NCBI GenBank assembly: GCA_963580455.1 | Contig: OY756968.1 | Location: 4,129,544-4,193,543 of the forward strand | From: Euonymus europaeus | Taxonomy: Eukaryota > Streptophyta > Magnoliopsida > Celastrales > Celastraceae | Reading direction: 5' to 3' | DNA length: 64,000 nt | In this document: positions 1-12,000 of the stretch, one piece after another | Position numbering within the stretch: the stretch's first letter is position 1 | How the letters are laid out: each line of letters starts with the position of its first letter | Made by a program: the position numbers and the translations under genes | The notes under the pieces: model-generated | Told to the model about the DNA's origin: nothing | The model's input: only the letters and a program-made list of their open reading frames with translations | Database searches by the model: none

Positions 1-83
1 GAGTTGTGAGCCATATTCTCTCTCTCGAGGTTTTAGAGTTTTCAGTTTATGGTTTCTTTCTTCCGTGTTGGAGCATTGACAGA

Positions 84-368
84 GACGAGTCCCGGTGTTT
101 GAAGACTTATTCTCACTACATAAATCCAATGCCAGGAGAAGAACAATGGCCAGCAAGTAATTAACTACTCCGTTCTAGCACCACCAGTGTACAAGGCAAA
201 GCCTGGAAGACCAAAGAAGGCAAGAATTAGGTGTAGTGATGAAGCACAACCAACTCATGTTGGACATATGAGCACAAAAGGAGAACAGCTACTATGTATG
301 TTAGAACATGTCCTTCATTGACTGCAGCAAGACAAGAAGAGTTTGAGGTTAGCTTAGATGAGAACTAG
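84..368 (+). pseudogene. MULE (Mutator-like) transposase 3' relic
   Basis: Three adjacent frames together resemble the C-terminal tail of plant MULE transposases. Frame one (84-164) reads TYSHYINPMPGEEQWP and then hits a stop. A second frame (about 165-295) carries APPVYKAKPGRPKKARIR, the basic GRPKK segment that precedes the zinc knuckle. A third frame (about 296-368) carries VRTCPS, the end of a CX2CX4HX4C knuckle, and ends at a stop. The frame changes and the internal stop show it is dead. The rest of the transposase lies outside the window or is lost. Family assignment rests on motif recognition only. Confidence 0.6.
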
Positions 369-370
369 AG

Positions 371-467
371 AGTAGCCCAGTGTCAGGCACCCCACCCAAG
401 TACAGTGGTATCTGAGTTCGATTCTCATAATGTGCGTGAGTGGGTGTGTGAGTTGAAAAAAAAAAGT
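371..467 (+). mobile_element. tRNA-derived SINE remnant
   Basis: A TAGCCCAGTG segment resembles a pol III A box. About 45 bases on, GAGTTCGATTCTC matches a B box, followed by a GTG-rich stretch and a run of ten A. This order is typical of short plant tRNA-related SINEs. It lies immediately after the MULE relic. The ends are approximate. Confidence 0.5.
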
Positions 468-1551
468 GGTTAGCTTAGATCTGTAGGGACAAGGTATAAG
501 CTTCATTTAGATAGTCTATGAGTCCTACATGTGATAATTTCACCCAGTTATGTCTGATTCATGTGTGAACTGTACTTTGCTTGCATTATGGACCTAATGG
601 TTTTGTTAAGTTCAATTCAAGCACAATGCATATCTGTACCAAACATGCTTGGCAGGATATTGAAAATGAAATTTGAAATAAACTAAGAATTGAATGTTGA
701 AATACTGCACAATGCATCTCAGGGAACTGAGGCACAAGTCATCATCACCATGATCTTGTTAGCCTTTATCCTAATCAGTTTCAGATCGGCTATGTGAATC
801 CATAGAACATAAATTTGTTCAAATCCACTACAAGTTTGCTTCCTTGTTCATCATAGCTTGAAGCTACACAACTCTTTGCATGTGTTTGTTATTCATGAGC
901 GACAATTACAGTTCTTGAACTTCATAATTCTCCACTCAGGAGTTCAAGTACATTGCTTGAAACTTGAAAGTGGCTAAATGGTTATCGTCTATAAATGGTA
1001 GGTTTACCCCATGTATTTTCACTGCTTTAGTGTCAAAGTTCAAGTTTTGTTCCATAAAATACCTAATAGATCTGAATGAATAAACAGAACACTTTCATGA
1101 AGATCTTCATAGCTTAATCGGCAATCAGGAAATTTCTCTGACAAGTATCAGTCAGACTTTGAGTATATTATTAGTTCCCTAAAGCGATAGAATTCACATT
1201 TGAAAATCGATTATCAACATTTGTATTCACATAAACAAAGCACAATATAGGGGTCTGCCCACAGACTAGGAAGATTAACCCCAACCTCCTAGGAAGAAAA
1301 AAATAAAAAACAAAAGAATGATCACAAACTGTAAGAACTTAATTCACCTTTTCATGAAAACGACTTGTATCTTTTCGAGTTTGAGTGAGCTGGAGCTGCT
1401 GAACAGCCAACAAACGACCAACAACCTTCAAATTGATTCTTGTTTGGTTTTCCAGCATGTATTTCGCTATGCGCAAGTGTTGTCACTTTCCTAGTATTGG
1501 TCTTGAAGCTCCACACTTTGGCGAGAGACTTCAAGTGCTTCCATCCTTTCC
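468..1551. other. spacer without a recognised gene
   Basis: AT-rich DNA downstream of the USP-kinase gene. A 60-codon minus-strand frame at 1352-1534 resembles no family I know. I see no RNA gene or repeat here. Confidence 0.5.
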
Positions 1552-4500
1552 TTACATTGATCTACGTTGAATTTCCATTTCCACGTTAGCGTTGTTTCTC
1601 ATTCCTTCCTGATTATACATAATAAACAGGTATAAAATATATTTCAGGAAAATTTTGAGAATGTTGGAAGGTTTCATCAAGAAATGCTTGGTGAAGACAT
1701 CTACAACACATGAAAAGAAGATTGACTTTTCTACAAGGATAAAAATAGTTATGCCTTTTCGATGAAGACACAACTGAATTTTGTGTGTTCGCACAAAATA
1801 CAAAGGATTAAACATAGTTCACTTTTCTTCTCCACCAATTATGCAGAGTAACATAAAAATTACTTTGTGCAGAACTTGGTCAACAGTAGGGTATAATAAT
1901 AACATAAGACGGGCCAAAAACTGTATGTAATGAATTAATGATTTTATCAAATGTCTATATATTGCTTACAACTACTTTTTTTGTTGGGAACTCGTAACCA
2001 CTACCCTTTGGCTACTGGGTAAATCCATTGGCCCTGTACAATAGCCCACAAACTATGCATGACGAAAAGGCTACAAGCCTATGGAAAGTACAATTTAGAC
2101 ACAAAAATTTAGTTGACTGATCTGAAGAGAAAACTAACCTGGCTTGCATGACGAACATTAATTTGCGGAACTGACTTATAAGGGCGTGGTGGTGCTGCCC
2201 AAATAATTTTGTTATTGCCTTCACCATATGATCCAAGTTCTCTTAACCTATTCAGCTCTGGCAATACAACCGTAGCAAGATCTGGCCTGTCTCTTTTTCT
2301 TAGTTCACTGCACTGTAGAGCAACTTTAGCGAATGATAAAGCCTCTTCAACAGGCCAATCTGGTACTGTCGGATCAAGAATTTCTGCAAATAATCCTTTC
2401 TCAATGGCGTCCCCAACTTGGTGGGATAGACCCATCGGAGACTTTGCCGTAATTATTTGTAGCAGCAATATGCCTAATGAATATAAATCTGATTTTACAC
2501 CCAGCATTCCTGTTTGTTGATACTCTGGGTCAATGTAACAAAATGTACCAGCAGCGGCTGTCATGTGATATTGAGTGACGGTATCAGCCACAGATGGTGG
2601 AACCAACCTGGCCAAACCAACATCACCAATCTTGCTTACATAATGTCGGTCCAAAAGAATATTTGCTGGCTTGAGATCACGATGTACAAGGGGTTCTGGT
2701 TTTGTCTGATGAAGGTAAAGAAGGGCAGTGGCGATTTCAGCTGCTATTTTGAAACGAATTTTCCAAGGAATAGAGGGTGTATTATTCTTGCGGAAGAGCC
2801 TGTCTTCTAAACTTCCATTGCCCATGTACTCATATACAAGGCACCCATACTCTGGACAGGCACCTAGGAGGATTACCATGTTTGGATGTCTTATGCAACT
2901 TAAAACTTCAACCTACAATGAAGAAGGAACAAAGAAGAATTACAATGACAATTAAAAGAAACCAAGATACTTGAATAGGTTGTGGAATTAGTGGATGTGA
3001 AGATTTTCATTGTTCTACTGATGTCTTCTTTCATTGTATTTACACAATGAATGCATTAATTTGATTTATTCTTCAACCCGCATTCTTGGAATTTGATATG
3101 TATCTTTGCTCAAGGAAAATGGTACCAAGAAAACATTTTGGTTAACAAGAAATTTTAGTTCGCATTATAATGATCAATGTGATTTATATCTCACACAAGA
3201 ATAATAGTCATATTACCTCTTGCCGGAATTGCCTCTGCCCTTGTGATAAGTCTGGCCTCAAGATCTTAACAGCAACTTCAATGTGATTAATTACTCCTCT
3301 GTAAACAGGTCCATAACCACCTTCACCTATCTTCCGTGAGTTTGCAAAGTTATTTGTTCCAACTTCGATCTCTTCAATAGTGTATTTTCTATACCGAACA
3401 CTATTTGCTGCAAATGCTTCCATTGCCCTCTTTCTCTCTTCTGCCTCAAGCTTGGCCCTCATTTCTGCATTCTCTCTCTTTTGGGCTTCCATTTCTGCTA
3501 GCCGTTGCGCCATATGTGCTGCTTCTACCGCAGCCTTAGCTTTTTGCTTCTCAACCTCTGCCAAAGACCATGCAGCCTCTTCAGTAAGCTTTGCTTCCTC
3601 CATCCTTCGTGCTTTTTCTGTCTTCAGATGCTCAAGCTCACTTGCCTGAAAACAAACCTCCGATTTCAACAGAGAAAGACTGCAATAATACTTGTTACAT
3701 ATGATCAGGAACTAAATATGCTTAATTTAATTACGCTTGTGATCCCATCTTACCTTTTGTTTTGCCACAACAGCTTCTTTGCAGACTGAATTGTACATTT
3801 CCATGGACTGCTTCAGTTCGAGCCTTAATCTCCTCATTTCAGACTCCAAATCTTTATGTTTCATGCAAGCAAGCTTCATTTCAATAATGACATGTATGAT
3901 ACTGATTATTAACAGCATTTGAGGATTAGTCATGGCATGATGCCAAATTTTATCTTCCCAATTTTATATACTAGTGGAAGAAGTTTCAGGGACATGAAGT
4001 CCCAAATAGGAGCTTAGTTGTACCAACTGTTTTTGGCTCAACAAAGCACAAAGTTTCTTTGCGCGAGAGAGTTCATCACGTTGTTTGTTTTCTTTTCCCG
4101 GTTATAAACGTTTCATTCATCTAGCTAGTTTCTTCGATGGTATTTGAGGAATTACATGTGTCTTCCAAAACTTAACTTAAGTACAAAGAAAGAGTCTTCG
4201 TAGATAAATTTAACATTTCATTCCTCAGATTCTCTGTTGTGGACATATTGATCAAATGCAGTTAGGTTGCAAAATACATCATAAACTAAATATAAATATT
4301 CTATGGATGGAATAATAATATATCCATTTTAAAAGAGTGAATGTGATATTTTAGATGTCTTTAAAATGTTATCAGTTCGTATTTGTCCAGAATGAAAATT
4401 GGAATACTTTAACCGCGATAAGATGACCATGTCTTTGTAATAAGATAAATCAACAATGTCAATAGCAAGAGTGAATCAATGATTAAGATATCAGTAATGT

Positions 4501-6836
4501 TTTACGATTTATCGTCAAACCATAGTCTATAGAAGTTCTAGCCAGATGGCTCAACCGTTTAATGCAAATCCTACCACGCATAAATCACAGGTCATGATCT
4601 TAACTGATGGAGAGTACATTTAATTTTATGAGTTTGAATATAGTATACTCACTGGGGTTTGTGAGGAGAAGGAGCTCATGGAACTTCCTGATGCAATGGA
4701 GTATTCTAAATTTTCGAAGGACGCATCAGTTGACCTGAAACTTAAGGGCTCTGAAAAATCGCTATTCTCTGATAGGAAACTTCTGTCAGAGGCTCTATCG
4801 AATGATATTCTGTCAGAACCTTCACTTTTCCAACTTCCAAGGCTAGAATTGGTTCTGTTGCAACCAAGACTCAGTAACAGAAAACATAGAATAGTGCATT
4901 ATGTTGATCTAGTCCTCCAAAAATCTAAAATATGTATCAATATTTCCACGGCATGCATTATCTTGGCAAATGATTGTTTTTCATCTTAGAAATGAGTTAG
5001 ATTAAATTTAACAAAAAATAATGTTCTCTTCAAGTCCCTCACTTCCTGAACTAAAGATTCCAGACCACTTTCTTTATGTGACAAACCATAACATAAATTG
5101 TTGACCTTCAAAATTTCCTACCTCTCTCTCTCTGTTTTTTTTACAAATTCCTTATTGGAACTTTCACGCTTTATTTTGGCCAGCACTTTTGATACACATC
5201 CTAAAGACCATGTTATTAATACTGTTTCTTTTAGCCACTGTATATGTTACTTTGTAAGAGAAATGAATTATTTTGATATACTTTCATTTCAGCAATTTAA
5301 TATTGCTGGGCATAATTTCATCAAACTCACTGGTTGAACGAGTCTTTCCAGAAAATAAGTTTTCTGAATGTAAGCATAAGATGGTTAAGAAAATAAAAAT
5401 TTGTTCCTAATAAGTGTATTATGTATATAACCACTTTGTTCCTATATTACCTGGAAGAATCTTCAGCCTTCGGGGCATTAGAAGAAAGAATTGATGCAAA
5501 ATCCTGTTGAATTTGTTTTCTGGGAGTGGCTTGACTAGGAGTTTGAGGTTGACTAGCTGTTCGGGACGTATAAACTTTCCCTTTTGATATAACGTATATT
5601 GCACATGAGTCTGGTGCAGATTTGAGTACGCTGCTTGGAACATCTGGATTTCTAAACTTCCTGTGACAGGAAAATTACCAATAGCATGTCTCAAAATAGA
5701 GGAGAGATAAAAACATGAAGGAAAAAAAAATCTTGGTGAAGAAACACATGATGAATTATTGAATTCTGAAGCCAGAATGCGCGTACAGATATATATTATG
5801 CAAACTTCAGATTTTTTTTCTTCTAAAATGCTATTGTAAGTTTAATACACTATGTATTTCATGCAACGGCTCTGACATAATGCCATGTAACCAGCAAGTT
5901 CAAATGGTCTTAGAGAAGCATGACTACATGAGTTTTCGGGTGTGCATTATTACTACATTATATCATAATCTTACAAACAATCCAAGATATTAATTTGGTA
6001 ATATTCTGATTTTCAAAATAAATGTTAACTGTCGTCTCCTTGCTAGTTACCACCTTTAGACCCTTCCATGCATCAGAAATATGTACTCAGCTGTCATGCC
6101 TACGTGTTGGTGCATGGATGTTACATATGTGCATGGACGAGGAGTTTTGTACGTGTGCGTGTGTTTTTTTTTTTTTAAAAAAAGAGGGAAAGGGAGAGGA
6201 CCTGGTGAGCGCATTCCTGCTGGAAGCACCCACAACAATAGTGCCAACTGAGTTGTTGGTGATATAATCAACAAGGGCACTTGGAACATCAATGTCATGG
6301 AGGACCACCTCCTTTGCTTGAATCTGAAATTGACAATGCCAATGAATATAAGCTCCCTATGTAAAAGGGTAACGCGAAAAATTGTCAAACAACAAGAATA
6401 CAGACTCCTTTTCGAGCACAGAATCCTCTGTATGGAAGGAAGAAAAGCTGCAACTCTTGCTCAGTTGGCGGGCGACCTTCTTTAGGGACAGCTTCGACAT
6501 CCTCTGCAAGGAAATAAAATGACAGATCCCAAAACGTCAAGCGTTGGTACAAGAATAAATAACATGAATCCGTCGTTCCGTCGAACACCTTAAGGGCGTT
6601 AATGAAACTAATGATACTTCTTTCTCATCTAACAAACCCATGATGAAAAGAGCGAGGTACCTACGCGGGTGCAAGCTCTGGCAGCGAACGTGGATGAGTA
6701 CGCATTGAGAGGACTTCTTCAAGATGTTCTGGGCAGCCCATTTGACCGCAAATTGGCTGTTCTTATCTCTATCGATTGCAATTGCTATGATCTCATTGTT
6801 ATGTTCTAATTTGGAGCCAGATCGTATTAAAGCCAT
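1552..6836 (-). CDS. USP-domain receptor-like cytoplasmic kinase (PUB51/52-like, without U-box)
   Basis: Nine exons: 6836-6665, 6503-6406, 6323-6202, 5660-5451, 4854-4653, 3873-3754, 3645-3217, 2912-2139 and 1608-1552. They total 2184 nt, or 727 residues. The N-terminus (about 13-135) is a universal stress protein (adenine nucleotide alpha-hydrolase) fold, with IIAIAIDRDKNSQFAVKWA and the family signature FFLPYRGFCARKG. A Ser-rich linker follows, then a charged coiled coil (about 285-385). The kinase starts at GEGGYGPVY (415) and has the VAVK lysine at 435, HRDLKPANI with catalytic Asp 530, and DVG in place of DFG (Asp 548). DVG is usual in this family. Relatives such as PUB51/52 carry a C-terminal U-box for ubiquitin ligation. 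None is visible here: the protein ends 18 residues into a short last exon, as in the U-box-less Arabidopsis members. Likely a cytosolic Ser/Thr kinase. The acceptor of the 3873 exon is weak; the other junctions look good. Confidence 0.9.
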
Positions 6837-9040
6837 TTGAATTGAAATGAGTGTTGTCGTGTTTCAAAAATTGAATTGAAGAATCCTCCGTCACCTCCAC
6901 CGAGCCAGAGAGGCCGGCGCTGATAGGAGACGAAGATGCAGAGAGAAGAAGAAAAGGAGGACAAAACTTGTTTCTTCTTCGGATTGTCTACCGTAATCCA
7001 TGTCATTTTTGTAATGTTTTTTCCCTAAATTTGGCAATAAAACCAGAAACCCAATGCACGGACAGCTACAAAACAATCCTCCACCTCTCTTTGTTCTGCT
7101 ACTCTCAACGAATCAAACTTCTGGCTTGGAAGTCGGAACTTCACTCGGTCTACGAGTCTAAACGGTTGCATGCCTTGGTTAAATGATTATGCCTTTGACA
7201 GAGGAGTATACCAGAGGAGTGTGGACAACTATTATAATGCAAATATTTGGTCAGATAGGTTTTTTTTTTTAATTTTTTTTTATGGATGTTTGGTAAGATG
7301 GTTGACAATTAAATAGATAATCCATTAAATGTGTTTTTTTTTTGTTTGCGCTCATGCACTTTTCATATTAAATTTAATTTTTTTAATAAAATACAACTAT
7401 AATTATGTTAATTTGATCTCAAAAATTAGGATCTCATTTTAAAACTTAAATACCACAGAGGACCATCAAAACAAAATAGAAGCTGGAGTTCTCCATAAAT
7501 GAGTTTGGAGGTGAATTGAACAATCCCAAAAAATAACTATTTTCCACTGGCTCCTTGAAATTCCAATGACAAAGAAAGGGTGGCTTAAGGTCATCTCCAT
7601 CGATAAACAATTGATTCCGGGACAATTTTGAAAGATACACACATGGTCTGTCTGACTAAAGGAAACAATCTATTCCAGCTGCTTCCTCTTTGAGATCCCC
7701 ATTCAAGTCGAGAGCTCAGCGTCCATCGGTGCTCGGAAAAAGGCATTTTCGAGACAGCAACTAACAACACACACCTATCTTTATTTCTTCCTTCTCAACT
7801 GGTGCTAGTCTCCAAAAAACCTTATTTAGCCACTCAACACACACTTTGGATTTGGACCTTGACGTTTACGGTTAAATCCCTCATAACTCTTGGCCCAAAT
7901 ATTCATATTTCAGAATAAATAAATAAAATTAAGTAGTGGACGCTAAATCTCTAGATAAGCTAATATGTAAAGAGATGCCATAAAGGGAAAATGAAAATTT
8001 CAAGAATCCCACTAAGCCAAGTTAAGTTTACTCGGTCACGTCAAACTACAGACTTAACTCACCTTAATAGAAGATAAATTCCTGACCAAATTTCCCAAAT
8101 CAAAGAAATAGTCATAATCATGAAGTAAAAGATAACTTGGTTGGTCTTCCTCAATAAACTCCTCAACTAATATGCACAACTGTGCTACTTATCCTAGAGA
8201 TACCGATTCTTTTCGAAATCCAACCAAAGCTTGTCATATTGTTAGTCCAACGGTCCAACCTGTAAAACGAGGCAGCCAGAGTTAGCATGTGACCAAGAGA
8301 AAACAGCAAGCTTATGAGGCAGACATGCAGACTGAGGCAATCAAACAAAATTCGAAAGGCATCCAAAGTGGGTGAGTTTGAAGTGATACCCAAAAATACA
8401 CGGCAAGCTTTAAGAAAGAAAAAACTTTGCACTGACCCAAAAACAAAGTGTTTGAACCCATATCCCAATAATCCTAAAATATGCTCCACAGACGAGCTTA
8501 ATGTTTTAGAGGGTCATAAAAAGGATAAAAATTAGAAGGTAAATTTATTACATCAAATGAATTCCAAAACATGAATGATAAGCTCAAGTGAAATCAAGAT
8601 CGCCTATGTAACAATCTTGGTAGTCAACATAGACTGCAGATGCAAATGAGCCTTCTCATGTTGCAATCTACTAAAACATTTTTAACGAGTGTCACATAAG
8701 AAATCAAACAACAATTATGTCCTTTTTTCATTTTTCTGATTTTCTTTGGAGACGAACAAGGTGAAAAGTACGCCAAAGCCTAAGACGAATAAACCATCAT
8801 TAAAGACATCAAAATTTAGACTACTTCGAGTTGAAATCCTGTTATTTTCATCTCCTTCCAAATCATAATAAGTAGGTGGATAATTCAAACATTATCAATA
8901 TCTTTTCTCAACCTTAAAAGCAATCTAATGGCCTAGTGAATTAACAAAGGAAAATCAGAAGAAACATTGTCAGAAAAGTGCTTACATTGAGGTCAAGGTA
9001 GTTCGAACCAACAAGCAAGGAGAAACAAAAAGTCTACTCA
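6837..9040. other. spacer between USP-kinase start and TAF12B end
   Basis: Positions 6837 to about 7190 should hold the 5' leader and promoter of the minus-strand kinase gene. The remainder is AT-rich with T tracts near 7261-7340. The frames at 7446-7640 and 8163-8489 lack recognisable domains. Nothing else is supported. Confidence 0.5.
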
Positions 9041-12000
9041 TCAACACCGCGTTATATGCTGCGGAATTTGAGAAGCAGTTGTCTGTGAAGCCAACTGCTC
9101 AGAACTGGCCGGTCTTATCAGGTGCTTAGCAACACCTGCATTGTTTGGTCCTTGTCTGATAATTTCTTTATTATTATTTGTATTCATTTCTGAGGGTGAA
9201 GATCCCATGAGTGCATGTACCTGGACATTTTGCGCATAAAGGAAAAGGTTTAAGCAGCCTTTGACCAAAGTATACAAATTAAACCAAAGTAGAGGCAGTT
9301 AATTTTACCATAGCAAGGCGCTTCTTGTGAAGATCACTCGATAACTGCATGTTGAACCCGAGAAGTGAGAATACATTTATAAGTACATGATTACAACTTA
9401 AATATAAGAAAATTTTCCATGTTTCAAAAACATTAAAAAGATGCACTATAGACCTGATGTGATTTGATAATCAAGAGAGACAGAGAGATTAACAGGCATT
9501 GAGACTTTATTCTATGTTTAAATTGAATGGACATATTATCAAAAATATGGATAGGCTTGAAGAGATAAATGAACTTAGCAACTACCATATTACAAAAGTG
9601 CATTAGAAATTTACAACAAAGAAGAGCCAAAGATGAATCTTAGCTGCTCTTCTGCTTCAAATTCCTCTTAGGAAATTCCATTTATAAACTCTTGAACAAC
9701 TCGAGGTGCATAAAAAAATAAATGATAAACCATATTGAATATTTGAAAACTCAAGAAAAAAATTCAAGTGCTTACCGGCTTTCTTTGATAGTTCTGCTCC
9801 TCAGTTGAATATCCTGGGATGCTTAAATTCCAATTTTTCTCTGCACAAAGTTGTGCTTAATCAGGGTCAATACGGCTTCATTGGCAACAGATGAATTAAG
9901 ATAAGCAAATATACCAATAACATTCTGATTTGAACTCAATTAATAATTTATTTTGCAATCCAAAGCTATAAAAGTAATGCACCAAGAAAGGGGATATGCA
10001 CTTCGGACACTATGAAACTACTTCCATACAAGTAATAAATTCACTACGATTCTTTTTTTATTCTTCGAATTGAAAGAAAAAGAATTACCAAGAAAAAATA
10101 TAATAAAATTAGCACTAAGCGTTGCTCATCCATTTTTAGCTCATAGGGGAATCATTAGTTCATTACCCTTCCATTTATTCCAGAGGATGAGCTAAACAAG
10201 AAGCATAATAGAAGTAGATTTATCAAAGGAACTAATGCTAGGATTCTATGACTAACGCTAGGAATTGAGACCAGCAAATATCATAAGGTAAAAAGGAAAC
10301 AACTCTCATGTCCAAGACTCCCGCAGTGGACAAGGTTGGGAACAAGTAGGATGTACACAAACTTTACCCCCATATAAAATGTGGAGAAACTGTTTTCAAG
10401 AATTGAACCTATGAGCTCTAATATCATAGTCAAAGTAAATATGCCAACTGGAAAATTTAGAAAGCCGGACCCCTGAGGAAACTATCTGATGATACAACCA
10501 AATAACAAGGATAGCACTTCAACCTAGCAACGCAGATATAATTGACTTTCTTTCTTGACTTAATGACTCCTAGACTCGCCCCTTAGCTCCTTGTTTTGAT
10601 CCAACAAGTTATAAATGTAAACATAAATATGAAGAAAAAAAATCTTATTTCCTCTCACGATGTCGTAAGAGTGTGATAGTTCTGTTAGTCCAAGTCCTTA
10701 AAGTGTGATGGCTCTTTTAATCCAAGTCCAAACTGACACCATCACAAATATTTAATTCATAGAACTCACAACCAACTCATATTTTTGCAGATGCATAAAA
10801 TCACGTTCAGACACTCTCCCTGAGCTAGATGCAGGTCACCCGCCCTCAATGAACAAGCATATCAGGGGTTGGAGAGAGAGAGAGGGTCCAGCCAGCCTAA
10901 ATTAAATCTCCACAGAGTACAATGTCGTAGCGGTAGTATTCACAACCAACACATATTTCAGAAGATGAGAAAATTTGCTCCATCTAGAGGAAAAATACAA
11001 TGCCCTGATACTTCTTCAATTATTCGATTCGCATGCCAGGAGAATGGTATCCACTCTCAATTTAGATTAATGGAACCCATACTTCAACACACAAACAAGC
11101 ACACAGATAGAATCACATCAGTAACAGTTAAGAATGCAAGTTTACCCTAACTGTGAGGAGTTATCGTTGACAAGAGTTCAGAATCAATGTGCACCTAATG
11201 ACCTTCGAGACTTGAGCTCCGACAATGGCATTCTAAAGAGAGTTTAGTTCTAGTGTAAAGAAAATGAAGGCTTCTCTCTGCTGATAGGTATATGGAGTAC
11301 AAAATGGCAGAAAACCTTAACCTGAGCACGTGTGACTAGGCCACTGTGATTACAATATCGATATAATAAGGTTTCTTCACTTAACTCATTTCAGTCATTG
11401 CCAAGCTCAGGAGGAAAAAATTTCAATAGTCGCAGAACATGGCCCTCACTTTTATCAGATACATGTGGGATCCACTAGCAGTCCAATTAATGTGACTCAC
11501 ATGAATGTGAACAGAGACCCTGAGAGCCCTTGCATACTTAGCTATATTTGTGGAGACAAACAATTGCTCTAAAATCTCTGTGTGAACACATCAACATCCA
11601 AAATAACAATGGCTATGGCACGGTCAGGATCCACACATTGAAGCATATATATTTCTAATAATTTACTTTCCTGTCATGAAGAAAAATAACATGGAGGGAT
11701 TTAGTGCCCCTTAGTTACATATTTCCAGCCTTATGTTTTTCAGATAGTCCAATTTGTAAAGTTTAATAGAGTATGCCACCAATGAAATACTCACATTTCT
11801 ATCAATGCTAGATACACATTTACAAATCAGGGAAAAAAATACATAAGACAATTCAATTTTGCATTCATAGGACAAATGCAGATTCTATAACATATTGGAC
11901 GAGTCTCTATCTGTCACAATAGAGTTCATGAACCGATATGTACTTTTGCTTCTTTTTAATTTCCATTCACACAAAAGTAGATTCACAAATTCACATCAAT

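Noticed and set aside
1352..1534. 60-codon minus-strand frame as a possible extra kinase-gene exon
   Set aside because: The model already ends with a well-spliced exon and stop at 1552, and the frame has no U-box or other motif.
4541..4625. tRNA-like CTAGCCAGATGGCTCAACC segment in a kinase-gene intron
   Set aside because: The A box is passable but the B box (AGGTCATGATCTT) is poor and no tail follows.
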